Shown here one piece after another: positions 7,836-16,114 of a DNA stretch of 64,000 nucleotides. Numbering within the stretch: position 1 is the stretch's first letter; every line of letters starts with the position of its first letter. The notes beneath the pieces are model-generated. The model did not search any database. It saw only the letters and a program-made list of their open reading frames with translations, and was not told the DNA's origin. The DNA is from Streptomyces nigra (lineage in GTDB: Bacteria > Actinomycetota > Actinomycetes > Streptomycetales > Streptomycetaceae), in contig NZ_CP029043.1 in NCBI RefSeq assembly GCF_003074055.1, forward strand, positions 4,084,501 through 4,148,500. Reading direction: 5' to 3'. Both the position numbers and the translations under genes were made by a program.

Positions 7836-8762
7836 CTACTCCCGACCCACCAGCGTCAGCAGCGTCGCCTCCGGAGGGCACGCGAAGCGGAACGGGGTGT
7901 AGCGGTTCGCGCCACAGCCCGCCGAGACATGGAGGTAGGACGTGTGGCCGTCCGCCGTGTGGGTGGACAGGCCCTTCACGCGGTCCGTGTCCAGGTCGCA
8001 GTTGGTGACCAGGGCGCCGTAGAAGGGGATGCACAGCTGGCCGCCGTGGGTGTGGCCGGCCAGGATCAGCGGGTAGCCGTCGGCCGTGTAGGAGTCCAGT
8101 ACGCGCAGGTAGGGCGCGTGCACCACGCCCATCGCGAAGTCCGCCGCGCCGGACGGGCCGCCCGCCACCTGCTCGTAGCGGTCCCGTTTGATGTGCGGGT
8201 CGTCGAGCCCGGTCAGCTCCACGGACACGCCCTCGACCTTGAGGGTCCCGCGCGTGTTCGTCAGGTTCAGCCAGCCCGCCGCGTCGAAGCCCTCGCGCAG
8301 GTCCTCCCACGGGTTGTGGATCGCGTCGACCGCGGGCGGGTTGCCGTTCAGGCCGTGGCGGCCCTGCGCCTTCTCCAGCAGGTAGCGGGCCGGGTTGCGC
8401 AGCTTGGGGCCGTAGTAGTCGTTGGAGCCGAACACATACGCGCCCGGGAACTCCATCAGCGGACCCAGCGCGTCCAGGACTTCCGGCACACCCTCCGGGT
8501 CGGACAGGTTGTCGCCCGTGTTGATCACGAAGTCGGGGCGCAGCCCGGCCAGGGAGCGCAGCCAGCGCTGCTTCTTGCGCTGGCCGCCGACCATGTGGAT
8601 GTCGGAGACCTGGAGCACGCGCAGCGGGCGCATGCCGGCCGGGAGGACGGGGACCGTCACCCGTCGCAGTCGGAAGGAACGGGCCTCGAAGCCGGCCGAG
8701 TAGAGCAGACCGGCGGCGCCGACCGCCGTGATGCCAAGGGGTACTCCGTATCGCGCGCGCAT
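7836..8762 (-). CDS. Metallophosphoesterase (calcineurin-like)
   Basis: 308 residues. An N-terminal hydrophobic segment (about 7-25) suggests a membrane anchor. Metal-binding motifs appear in family order: SDIH, NTGDN, GSND (a GNHD variant), VVHAP and ILAGHTHGG. It is of the YkuE-like type that acts on phosphate esters near the membrane; the substrate cannot be told. A CACGAT element 6 nt before ATG 8762 and the lack of a ribosome site suggest a leaderless mRNA. Confidence 0.9.
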   Translation of the reverse strand: MRARYGVPLGITAVGAAGLLYSAGFEARSFRLRRVTVPVLPAGMRPLRVLQVSDIHMVGGQRKKQRWLRSLAGLRPDFVINTGDNLSDPEGVPEVLDALGPLMEFPGAYVFGSNDYYGPKLRNPARYLLEKAQGRHGLNGNPPAVDAIHNPWEDLREGFDAAGWLNLTNTRGTLKVEGVSVELTGLDDPHIKRDRYEQVAGGPSGAADFAMGVVHAPYLRVLDSYTADGYPLILAGHTHGGQLCIPFYGALVTNCDLDTDRVKGLSTHTADGHTSYLHVSAGCGANRYTPFRFACPPEATLLTLVGRE

Positions 8763-8890
8763 ACGACCATCGTGTCAGACCGGGGAAGTGCCCCGCGCCC
8801 GGCGGTCCCTGAGCGGCCGCCTCCGCCTCCGGTACGGCCTCCTGGCGCAGGTCCCTTTAAATAAGCGGGCGTTCCGGTCCCCGCACCTGC

Positions 8891-8903
8891 GACAATCGGA
8901 CAC
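8891..8903 (+). promoter_or_regulatory. Leaderless promoter -10 for the YqeY-like gene
   Basis: GACAAT (8891-8896) ends 7 nt before ATG 8904, and no ribosome-binding site is present, the layout of Streptomyces leaderless transcripts. Confidence 0.55.
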
Positions 8904-9368
8904 ATGACCACGCTCAAGTCGAAGCTGCAGGAAGACCTCAACGCCGCGATCAAGGAGCGCGACGAGCTCCGCTCCTCGACGCTCCGGCTGACGCTCGCCG
9001 CGATCACCAAGGAGGAGGTCGCGGGCAAGACGAAGCGCGAGCTCTCCGACGACGAGGTGCAGAAGGTGATCACCCGCGAGGCGAAGAAGCGCCGGGAGGC
9101 CGCCGAGGCGTTCGCGCAGGGCGGGCGTGCCGAGCAGGCCGAGCGGGAGAAGGCGGAGGGCGAGGTCCTCGCCGCCTACCTGCCCAAGCAGCTCAGCGAC
9201 GACGAGCTGAACCAGATCGTGGCGCAGGCCGTCGAGGAGGCCAAGGCCGCCGGCGCCGAGGGCCCGCGGGCCATGGGCGCGGTCATGAAGATCGTGAACC
9301 CGAAGGTGGCCGGTCAGGCCGAGGGCGGCCGGGTCGCCGCCGCGGTGAAGAAGCTTCTCGCCGGCTGA
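8904..9368 (+). CDS. GatB/YqeY domain-containing protein
   Basis: 154 residues. It opens MTTLKSKLQEDLNAAIK and has the helical YqeY fold with AAYLPKQLSDDEL and the C-terminal GRVAAAVKKLL helix. The fold matches the tail of GatB, and a tRNA-related role has been proposed for free-standing members. It has its own leaderless-type promoter and a strong terminator. Confidence 0.92.
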   Translation: MTTLKSKLQEDLNAAIKERDELRSSTLRLTLAAITKEEVAGKTKRELSDDEVQKVITREAKKRREAAEAFAQGGRAEQAEREKAEGEVLAAYLPKQLSDDELNQIVAQAVEEAKAAGAEGPRAMGAVMKIVNPKVAGQAEGGRVAAAVKKLLAG

Positions 9369-9400
9369 GGGGCGCAGAGGCGCCGGCCAGAGGCCGATAC

Positions 9401-9436
9401 GACGAGGGGCCCGGCATATGTGCCGGGCCCCTCGTC
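9401..9436. terminator. Bidirectional terminator
   Basis: Perfect 16-bp stem GACGAGGGGCCCGGCA (9401-9416) and its complement (9421-9436) around a TATG loop, between the converging yqeY-like and PBP genes. Confidence 0.85.
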
Positions 9437-9455
9437 ATCGCCTGATCAACGGGCG

Positions 9456-11753
9456 TCAGCCAGGCCCACCCGCGCCGTTCCCGTTCGACTGGCCCCGCCA
9501 GAAGCCCTCCGGGATGGAGAAGGACGGGTCGGGCTCGGGGCCGCCCGTGCCACCGTTGGCGGCGCCGCCGCCGTTGGCCCCGCCGACCAGACCGCCGATG
9601 AAGCCGTCGCCGTTGCCGTTGTCGTCGCCGCGCCCCTGGTCGTCGTCATCGTCGTCGCCGCGGCCCTTGTCCCGGTCCTCGTCCTCGTCCGGGATGTGCA
9701 CGGTGTGGAACTGCTCGGCCGGCTTGCCCTCCAGCGCGCCCGCCATGGCGTCCCGCCAGATCGGGCCCGGGACCCGGCCGCCGTAGACGAGGTCGTGGTA
9801 CTGGCCGCCGATGTAGATGTTCCGCATCTTGACCTTCTGGGTGGCGCTGCCGACCCAGACCGCGCCCGACAGGTTCGGGGTGTAGCCCACGAACCAGGCG
9901 TTGCGCCGCTCGTCCGTCGTACCGGTCTTGCCGGCGCTGTCCCGGGACGTGAGGCCGGCCTCCTTGCCGGTGCCGGAGTCGACCACGCCCTGCAGCAGGC
10001 TGTTGACGGTGTCGGCGGTCTTCTCGGACATCGCCCGCGAGCACGTCGACTTCGGCACCTCCAGCGACTTCTGCTGGTCGCCGACCCGCTGCGTGATCGC
10101 CTCGATGGCGACCGGCGTGCAGTACATGCCGCGCGAGGCGAAGGCGGCGTACGCGCTCGCCATGGTCAGCGGGGAGAGACCGACGGAGCCGAGGGCGATG
10201 GCGGGCCGCTCGGGGAGCTTGTCGCCGTTGCCCTGGCGGACCTGGAGGTGGTCGGTCATGTTCACGACCGGGCACAGGCCGATGTCGGCGATCATCTGCA
10301 CGAAGTACGTGTTGACCGACAGCTCCATCGCCTTGCGCAGGCGGTACGGGCCGTGCTCCGACTCGCTCTCGTTCTCCAGCTTCTCGCCGCGCAGATTGGT
10401 CCACGGCTTGCTGTCGCACGTCTGGACCGGGCTCGGGTACTGCATCTGGTACGGCGACGAGTACTCCTGCGTCGGCGGCCGGCCCTCCTCCAGCGCGGCC
10501 GCGGCCACGAACGGCTTGAACGTCGAACCGGTCGGGAAGCCGAAGTTGGAGCCGCCGTACGCCGCGTCCACCGAGTAGTTCAGCTCGGTCTGGTTCTTGC
10601 CGGAGCCGTACGGCTTCGACTGGCCCATGGCGAGGACCTTGCCGGTGCCGGGCTCGACGAGGGTGGCCGCCGCGGCGACCTTGTCCGACTTGTAGACGTG
10701 CTGCTTGAGCGAGGCCTGGACCGACTTCTGGGCCTTCGGGTCCATGCTCGTCTTGATCGTCAGACCGCCGCGGTTCCAGATCTTGGCGCGGGCCTCGCGG
10801 TTCTTCCCGAAGACCGGATCGTTGAGGAAGACGTGCTTGACGTACTCGCAGAAGAAACTGGCGCCCTTGACGGCGGTGATGCAGCCGTTCTCCGGCCGGT
10901 GGACCTTCAGGCCCAGCGGGGCCTTCTTCGCCGCGTCGGCCTCCTGCTGCGAGACGTCACCGAGGTCGGCCATGCGCTGCAGGACGACATTGCGCCGCTT
11001 CGTCGCCTCGGCCTCGTCGTTGATCGGGTCGTACCGGCTCGGCGACTGCACGATGCCGGCGAGCAGCGCGGCCTCCTGCAGCTTCAGGTCCTTGGCGGAC
11101 TTGGAGAAGTAGCGCTGGGCGGCGGCCTCGACGCCGTACGCCTGCTGGCCGAAGAACGTGATGTTCAGGTAGTTCTCGAGGATCTTCTTCTTGCCGAGCT
11201 CCTCCTCGACCTGGATCGCGAACTTCAGCTCCTTGATCTTGCGGCCGAGGGTCTGCTGGGTGGCCTGCGCGACCTTGGTCGGGTCGTCGCCGGCCTCCTC
11301 CACGAAGACGTTCTTCACGTACTGCTGGGTGAGCGTCGAGGCGCCCTCGGAGACGCCGCCGCTCTGCGCGTTCTTGTTGAGCGCGCGCAGGATGCCCTTC
11401 AGGTCGACCGCGCCGTGCTGGTAGAAGCGGGCGTCCTCGATCGCGACGATCGCCTTCTGCATGTACGGCGAGATGTCCTTGAGGTCCAGCACCGTACGGT
11501 CGCGCGAGTAGACGGAGGCGATCATGCCGCCCTCGGCGTCCAGGATCGTGGTGCGCTGGCTCAGCGGCGGGGTCTTCAGATTGGCGGGGAGCTCGTCGAA
11601 GCTCTCGACCGACCCCTTGGCCGCGAGCCCCAGCGCGCCGACGGCGGGCAGCGCGATGCCCGCCAGCACGGCTCCTGCGAGCACACTGACACCGAGGAAC
11701 TTCGCGGCCTGCTGCGTTGCCGACAGACCACCGCCCGAGCGCTTCTTTGGCAT
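9456..11753 (-). CDS. Bifunctional penicillin-binding protein (transglycosylase/transpeptidase)
   Basis: 765 residues. A single N-terminal membrane anchor (about 17-45) is followed by a GT51 transglycosylase with catalytic Glu in EDARFYQHGAVD and GASTLTQQYVKN. The penicillin-binding domain has TGSTFKPF (SxxK), SVNTYF (SxN) and AGKTGTTD (KTG). The C-terminus is an acidic and Gly/Asn-rich tail. It polymerises and crosslinks peptidoglycan outside the membrane. TAGGCT lies 6 nt before the start, a leaderless pattern. Confidence 0.95.
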   Translation of the reverse strand: MPKKRSGGGLSATQQAAKFLGVSVLAGAVLAGIALPAVGALGLAAKGSVESFDELPANLKTPPLSQRTTILDAEGGMIASVYSRDRTVLDLKDISPYMQKAIVAIEDARFYQHGAVDLKGILRALNKNAQSGGVSEGASTLTQQYVKNVFVEEAGDDPTKVAQATQQTLGRKIKELKFAIQVEEELGKKKILENYLNITFFGQQAYGVEAAAQRYFSKSAKDLKLQEAALLAGIVQSPSRYDPINDEAEATKRRNVVLQRMADLGDVSQQEADAAKKAPLGLKVHRPENGCITAVKGASFFCEYVKHVFLNDPVFGKNREARAKIWNRGGLTIKTSMDPKAQKSVQASLKQHVYKSDKVAAAATLVEPGTGKVLAMGQSKPYGSGKNQTELNYSVDAAYGGSNFGFPTGSTFKPFVAAAALEEGRPPTQEYSSPYQMQYPSPVQTCDSKPWTNLRGEKLENESESEHGPYRLRKAMELSVNTYFVQMIADIGLCPVVNMTDHLQVRQGNGDKLPERPAIALGSVGLSPLTMASAYAAFASRGMYCTPVAIEAITQRVGDQQKSLEVPKSTCSRAMSEKTADTVNSLLQGVVDSGTGKEAGLTSRDSAGKTGTTDERRNAWFVGYTPNLSGAVWVGSATQKVKMRNIYIGGQYHDLVYGGRVPGPIWRDAMAGALEGKPAEQFHTVHIPDEDEDRDKGRGDDDDDDQGRGDDNGNGDGFIGGLVGGANGGGAANGGTGGPEPDPSFSIPEGFWRGQSNGNGAGGPG

Positions 11754-11765
11754 GGGGGAAGCCTA
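11754..11765 (-). promoter_or_regulatory. Leaderless promoter -10 for the PBP gene
   Basis: On the minus strand TAGGCT (11765-11760) is followed by six nucleotides (TCCCCC) and then the ATG of the PBP gene. There is no ribosome site. Confidence 0.55.
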
Positions 11766-12234
11766 AACCGTAGAGATGAGCGAACCGAGAGCCGACCGTG
11801 CCAGGTCATGGCATGGCGGGGTGACGCGGGCCACGGTGCCTTCCCATTCGCCGGACAGGCGCACAGGCCTTGGCCTAAGCTGCTCTCAACTGTCACAGCA
11901 GTGCGGCCACGTATCAATACGTCCGGCGACCCCGAATCGTTCCGGAGGTTCCCCACTTTTTCTGGTGGGCGCGTGTCCGAATCCGCCTCGTGTGTCATAC
12001 GGCGCCCGTTGTGACGCAAGCCAACTGTCCCGCTTTGCCGGGAAGGTCGCGCATGTCGCCAGCTCACTCCCCCGGGTGATCTGCCGCTTACCCATAGTCC
12101 GTTCGGACCATTCAAGATTGGGCCCGCTGGGGGTGTTGCGCTGTGCCCACCTTCCGTAACGTCCTCAACTGGCGGCGGTGAATATGCCGCTGCCGCCGTG
12201 GGGGAGCCTCGATTCGGGAGAGGACGGCGCCGGT
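11766..12234. promoter_or_regulatory. Long divergent intergenic region upstream of wblA
   Basis: About 470 nt without a supported gene, between divergent PBP and wblA. It contains an imperfect palindrome GTCCG-TT-CGGAC (12097-12108) and AT-richer patches, consistent with a long wblA leader and several regulator sites. A GTG-initiated N-terminal extension of wblA (from 12178) is open but lacks a ribosome site. No promoter can be named with confidence. Confidence 0.4.
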
Positions 12235-12573
12235 ATGGGCTGGGTAGTCGACTGGAGTGCGCAGGCGGCCTGCCGCACTACCGATCCGGATGAACTGTTC
12301 GTTCAGGGAGCAGCGCAGAACAGGGCCAAGGCGGTGTGCACCGGCTGCCCGGTGCGCACGGAGTGCCTGGCGGACGCGCTCGACAACCGCGTCGAGTTCG
12401 GCGTGTGGGGAGGCATGACGGAGCGAGAGCGCCGCGCACTGCTGCGTCGGCGGCCCACCGTCACGTCGTGGCGCCGGCTGCTGGAGACGGCGCGCACGGA
12501 GTACGAACGGGGAGCGGGGCTGCTGCCCCTCGACGACGACGAGGTGTACGAGGACTACGCGGCCGTCGGCTGA
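12235..12573 (+). CDS. wblA: WhiB-like transcriptional regulator WblA
   Basis: 112 residues from ATG 12235 (MGWVVDWSAQAACR), the length of known WblA. Four Cys bind a [4Fe-4S] cluster: Cys13, Cys35, Cys38 and Cys44 (C, CTGC, C spacing). The GVWGG turn (56-60) and a basic RERRALLRRRP segment follow. WblA is a pleiotropic regulator that promotes sporulation and represses antibiotic production in streptomycetes. The PBP and ArsA-type neighbours match the known wblA locus. Confidence 0.93.
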   Translation: MGWVVDWSAQAACRTTDPDELFVQGAAQNRAKAVCTGCPVRTECLADALDNRVEFGVWGGMTERERRALLRRRPTVTSWRRLLETARTEYERGAGLLPLDDDEVYEDYAAVG

Positions 12574-12608
12574 CGGATCGGGGCCCTGAACGCGGCCTCA
12601 AGGGTGGG

Positions 12609-14135
12609 TCAGGCCTCGGGCGCCGTGGTGGGTGGCTCGGGGTCCGGCAGCTCCGGCCGGTTGGCCGCGAGCCGGTTCCCGATGTCCCGCAGCCCGGCCA
12701 GGTCGTGGACGTCGCCGGGCAGCGCGGCCACCTCGGCCACCGCGACCTCGGGGTGCAGCGCGGCGAAACGGTCGCGCGTACGCTGCTCGCGGGAGAGCAG
12801 TTGCATACGGTCGGCGTGCAGTCTCAGCAGGCCGGCCGTGAGTTGGTCGACGGACCGCTCCACATGCGGAGCGCCGGTCTCGGGCTCGTCAGGGGCCGCG
12901 ATGCGCTCCATGTCCGTGGCGGCGGGGGAGCCTGCGTCGGGAGCTGGTGCCTCGGGAGCGGCCGGGTCTGAACTGTCGTACGTGTCGGGGGAGTTACGAA
13001 GACCAGCTTTCCCGTGCTCCTGATCCACAATGCGGGGCTCTTCAAGATTTTCCGCGGCGGCGAGCGCCCGCTCGGCCGACAGACGGTCGGCGCCGCTGCC
13101 GTGGACCCGGTTGAGCACCAGTCCGGCGAGCGGCATGTCCTCCGCGGCCAGCCGCTCCACGAAGTACGCCGCCTCCCGCAGCGCGTCCCGCTCCGGCGCC
13201 GCCACCACCAGGAACGCCGTACCGGGCGCCTGGAGCAGCTTGTACGTGGCGTCCGCGCGCGTACGGAAGCCACCGAACATCGAGTCCATCGCCGCCACGA
13301 ACGTCTGGACGTCCTTCAGCAGTTGTCCGCCGAGAAGCTTGCCGAGGGCGCCGGTCATCATCGACATACCGACGTTCAGGAACTTCATGCCGGCGCGCCC
13401 GCCGACCTTCGCCGGGGCCAGCAGGACCCGGATCAGCTTGCCGTCCAGGAACGAGCCGAGCCGCTTGGGCGCGTCCAGGAAGTCCAGCGCGGAGCGGGAC
13501 GGCGGGGTGTCCACGACGATGAGGTCCCACTCGTCCCTGGACCGCAGCTGGCCCAGCTTCTCCATCGCCATGTACTCCTGCGTGCCCGCGAAGCCCGCCG
13601 AGAGCGACTGGTAGAAGGGGTTGCCCAGGATGGCGGCCGCGCGCTCCGGGTCCGCGTGCGCCTCGACGATCTCGTCGAAGGTGCGCTTCATGTCGAGCAT
13701 CATGGCGTGCAGCTCGCCGCCCGCCCGTCGCCCGCCACCACCCTCAACCGAATCGCTACGCGATGCCGCTGAGTGATCCTCCACGCCCTTCACGCGGCGC
13801 GGGGTGTTGTCCAGCGAGTCGATGCCCATGGACTGGGCGAGGCGGCGCGCCGGGTCGATGGTCAGGACGACGACCTTCCGGCCGCGCTCGGCCGCCCGCA
13901 GCCCCAGTGCCGCCGCCGTGGTGGTCTTGCCTACGCCGCCGGAGCCGCAGCACACGATGATCCGGGTCGACGGGTCGTCGAGCAGGGGGTCCAGGTCGAG
14001 GATGCGGGAGGGGGAGAGGTGGGGGCGGCGGGGGGCGTCCTGGGCCTGTGGGTGCGCCTGTGCGGGTGTTCGGCTTTGCGTTCTTGCCTCGCTTTTCGCC
14101 GCCAGGTTCTTCTCCGCGGGCTTCGGACCAGTCAT
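12609..14135 (-). CDS. ArsA-family P-loop ATPase (larger of a pair)
   Basis: 508 residues. GAGGGG upstream supports ATG 14135. Walker A is CCGSGGVGKTTTAAALG, switch-like VLTIDPARRL follows, and DLIVVDTPPSRSALDFLD is present. It resembles the GET3/ArsA fold, but no arsenite transport genes are near. A low-complexity insertion (about residues 118-138, around 13720-13785) and a long Pro/Ala-rich linker near the C-terminus break up the domain. It is probably co-transcribed with the second ATPase, 52 nt upstream. Confidence 0.88.
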   Translation of the reverse strand: MTGPKPAEKNLAAKSEARTQSRTPAQAHPQAQDAPRRPHLSPSRILDLDPLLDDPSTRIIVCCGSGGVGKTTTAAALGLRAAERGRKVVVLTIDPARRLAQSMGIDSLDNTPRRVKGVEDHSAASRSDSVEGGGGRRAGGELHAMMLDMKRTFDEIVEAHADPERAAAILGNPFYQSLSAGFAGTQEYMAMEKLGQLRSRDEWDLIVVDTPPSRSALDFLDAPKRLGSFLDGKLIRVLLAPAKVGGRAGMKFLNVGMSMMTGALGKLLGGQLLKDVQTFVAAMDSMFGGFRTRADATYKLLQAPGTAFLVVAAPERDALREAAYFVERLAAEDMPLAGLVLNRVHGSGADRLSAERALAAAENLEEPRIVDQEHGKAGLRNSPDTYDSSDPAAPEAPAPDAGSPAATDMERIAAPDEPETGAPHVERSVDQLTAGLLRLHADRMQLLSREQRTRDRFAALHPEVAVAEVAALPGDVHDLAGLRDIGNRLAANRPELPDPEPPTTAPEA

Positions 14136-14187
14136 GACATCCCCTCATCCCCTGCTTCCAGGGCCCACGCCCCTGACCTGCGGCGGG

Positions 14188-15168
14188 TCACCACGACAGG
14201 TCCTGTTCCCGCAGCTCGCGCGCCAGGGCGTACAGGCCCGCCAGATCCATGCCCTCGGCCAGCAGGGGCAGTTCGTGCACCGGCAGGCCCAGGTCGGTCA
14301 GGACCCCGCGCTGCTCGTGCTCCAGCGCGTGCCGCTCGGCGTACTCCGCGGCCTGGCCCAGCAGCGGGTCGACCAACCGCTCGGCCCGCCCGCCCCGGCG
14401 CGCCCCGCCCAGCCCCGCCGCGGACAGCGACTTGGCCAAGGCGGCGCGCGGGACGCTGCGGACGAGTTCCAGATCGGTCGCGTCCAACACCTCGGGGCGC
14501 ACCATGTTCACGATGATCCGGCCCACCGGCAGCCGCGCCGCCCGCAGTTCGGCGATGCCGTCCGCGGTCTCCTGGACGGGCATCTCCTCCAGCAGCGTCA
14601 CCAGGTGCACGGCTGTCTCCGGGGATTTCAGGACCCGCATCACCGCCTGCGCCTGATTGTGTATCGGCCCTATCCGGGCCAGCCCCGCCACCTCGTCGTT
14701 GACGTTCAGGAAGCGGGTGATGCGGCCGGTGGGCGGCGCGTCCATGATCACGTAGTCGTAGACGAAGCGGCCTGCCTTGTCCTTGCGGCGCACGGCCTCG
14801 CAGGCCTTGCCGGTCAGCAGGACGTCCCTGAGCCCCGGGGCGATGGTGGTGGCGAAGTCGATGGCGCCGAGCTTCTTCAGGGCCCGGCCGGCGCCGCCCA
14901 TCTTGTAGAACATCTGGAGGTAGTCCAGAAGGGCCAGTTCGGGGTCGATGGCCAGGGCGAACACCTCCCCGCCCCCGGGCGCGACGGCGATCTTCCGTTC
15001 CTCGTAGGGCAGCGCCTCCGTCTCGAAGAGCTGGGCGATGCCCTGCCTGCCCTCGACCTCGACGAGAAGCGCCCGCTTCCCCTCCGTCGCGAGGGCGAGC
15101 GCGAGTGCGGCGGCGACCGTGGTCTTTCCGGTCCCGCCCTTACCGCTGACGACCTGGAGCCTGCTCAC
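14188..15168 (-). CDS. ArsA-family P-loop ATPase (smaller of a pair)
   Basis: 326 residues from GTG 15168. It starts almost at Walker A (VVSGKGGTGKTTVAAAL) and has the DYVIMDAPPTGRITRFLNV switch region typical of ArsA-like proteins. It lies upstream of the larger paralogue in one operon, so the two may form a heterodimer; this is inferred. The partner and cargo are unknown. Confidence 0.88.
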   Translation of the reverse strand: MSRLQVVSGKGGTGKTTVAAALALALATEGKRALLVEVEGRQGIAQLFETEALPYEERKIAVAPGGGEVFALAIDPELALLDYLQMFYKMGGAGRALKKLGAIDFATTIAPGLRDVLLTGKACEAVRRKDKAGRFVYDYVIMDAPPTGRITRFLNVNDEVAGLARIGPIHNQAQAVMRVLKSPETAVHLVTLLEEMPVQETADGIAELRAARLPVGRIIVNMVRPEVLDATDLELVRSVPRAALAKSLSAAGLGGARRGGRAERLVDPLLGQAAEYAERHALEHEQRGVLTDLGLPVHELPLLAEGMDLAGLYALARELREQDLSW

Positions 15169-15181
15169 GTCTTCGAGCCTA
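15169..15181 (-). promoter_or_regulatory. Leaderless promoter -10 of the ArsA pair
   Basis: Minus-strand TAGGCT (15181-15176), seven nucleotides, then GTG 15168, with no ribosome site. A perfect DnaA-box sequence (TGTGGACAA, reverse) lies at 15212-15220 between the divergent promoters. Confidence 0.55.
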
Positions 15182-15260
15182 ACCAGTCGTTGCGCCGACT
15201 ACGCGACAGCCTGTGGACAACGTGACGCGGTCGGCCGTCCGGGTCGGCCGGGGCAGCGGA

Positions 15261-15273
15261 TAAAGTCGGCCGC
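15261..15273 (+). promoter_or_regulatory. Leaderless promoter -10 of the DUF4177-ridA pair
   Basis: TAAAGT (15261-15266) followed by seven nucleotides and ATG 15274; no ribosome site. Confidence 0.55.
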
Positions 15274-15435
15274 ATGACCAAGTGGGAATACGCAACCGTG
15301 CCTCTGCTCGTCCACGCCACGAAGCAGATTCTGGACACCTGGGGCGAGGACGGCTGGGAGCTCGTCCAGGTCGTGCCCGGGCCGAACAACCCGGAGCAGC
15401 TCGTCGCCTACCTGAAGCGGGAGAAGCAGGCATGA
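15274..15435 (+). CDS. DUF4177 small protein
   Basis: 53 residues, MTKWEYATVPLL... with the EDGWELVQVVPGP core that defines DUF4177. The function is unknown. The stop codon overlaps the ridA-like start (ATGA), so the two are translated together. Confidence 0.85.
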   Translation: MTKWEYATVPLLVHATKQILDTWGEDGWELVQVVPGPNNPEQLVAYLKREKQA

Positions 15436-15899
15436 GCGCGGTCGAGGAGAAGCTCGCCGAGCTGGGCCTGACGCTGCCGGAGGTCGTTCCTCCGCTGGCC
15501 GCCTACCAGCCTGCCGTGCAGTCCGGCGTGTACGTGTACACCGCCGGGCAGCTGCCGATGGTGGACGGCAAGCTTCCGGTGACCGGCAAGGTGGGTGCCG
15601 AGGTCACCGCCGAGGAGGCCAAGGACCTCGCGCGTGTCTGCGCCCTGAACGCGCTCGCCGCCGTGAAGTCGGTCGCGGGTGACCTCGACCGCATCGCGCG
15701 TGTCGTGAAGGTCGTGGGCTTCGTCGCCTCCGCCTCGGACTTCACCGGGCAGCCGGGTGTCATCAACGGCGCGAGCGAGCTGTTCGCCGAGGTGCTGGGT
15801 GAGAAGGGCGTCCACGCGCGCAGTGCGGTGGGGGTCGCTGTGCTTCCGCTGGACGCGCCTGTGGAGGTCGAGGTGCAGGTGGAGCTGAGCGGGGCTTAG
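15432..15899 (+). CDS. RidA family protein
   Basis: 155 residues. Features are YVYTAGQLPMVDGKL, NALAAVKSVAGDLDRIARVVKVVGFV and a C-terminal hydrophobic strand. This is the YjgF-like subfamily with an extended N-terminus. RidA enzymes hydrolyse reactive enamine/imine intermediates, but this clade often lacks the canonical active-site Arg, so its activity is uncertain. It is coupled to the DUF4177 gene. Confidence 0.9.
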   Translation: MSAVEEKLAELGLTLPEVVPPLAAYQPAVQSGVYVYTAGQLPMVDGKLPVTGKVGAEVTAEEAKDLARVCALNALAAVKSVAGDLDRIARVVKVVGFVASASDFTGQPGVINGASELFAEVLGEKGVHARSAVGVAVLPLDAPVEVEVQVELSGA

Positions 15900-15901
15900 G
15901 T

Positions 15902-16036
15902 CGTGTCCGTAAAGTCGCGTCGTCCGCCCGTAGGGCGTGCCGAGCGGCGTCCGGTGCGTGCTCTGGGGGTACCCCCTGCTCGAAGAGCTTGGGGGAGTGC
16001 CGGGCGTCGAACGGCAGGCGGGACTTTGCGGACACG
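15902..16036. repeat. MITE-like inverted-repeat element
   Basis: CGTGTCCGTAAAGTC (15902-15916) and its inverted copy GACTTTGCGGACACG (16022-16036) are 15 bp with one mismatch, and bound a 135-nt noncoding insert. Inside are further hairpin arms (GGGGGTACCCCC near 15966-15977, and CTTGGGGG). It starts 3 nt after the ridA stop. Ends of this type look like insertion-sequence termini, but no transposase is present. Confidence 0.5.
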
Positions 16037-16114
16037 GCCGAGTCCTGCGGGGCGCTGGGGTTTGTGGGGACGAGCCTCCGTGGTTCGGGCAGGTTTGTCC
16101 CTACGGGCCGGTTT

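Noticed and set aside
9420..12014. 864-codon open frame antisense to the PBP gene
   Set aside because: Typical GC-rich shadow ORF: low-complexity Arg/Leu/Val composition, no domains, while the opposite strand encodes a complete PBP.
12609..15168. ArsA pair as an arsenic-resistance operon
   Set aside because: No arsB, arsR, arsC or arsD is near; the genes belong to the conserved wblA neighbourhood.
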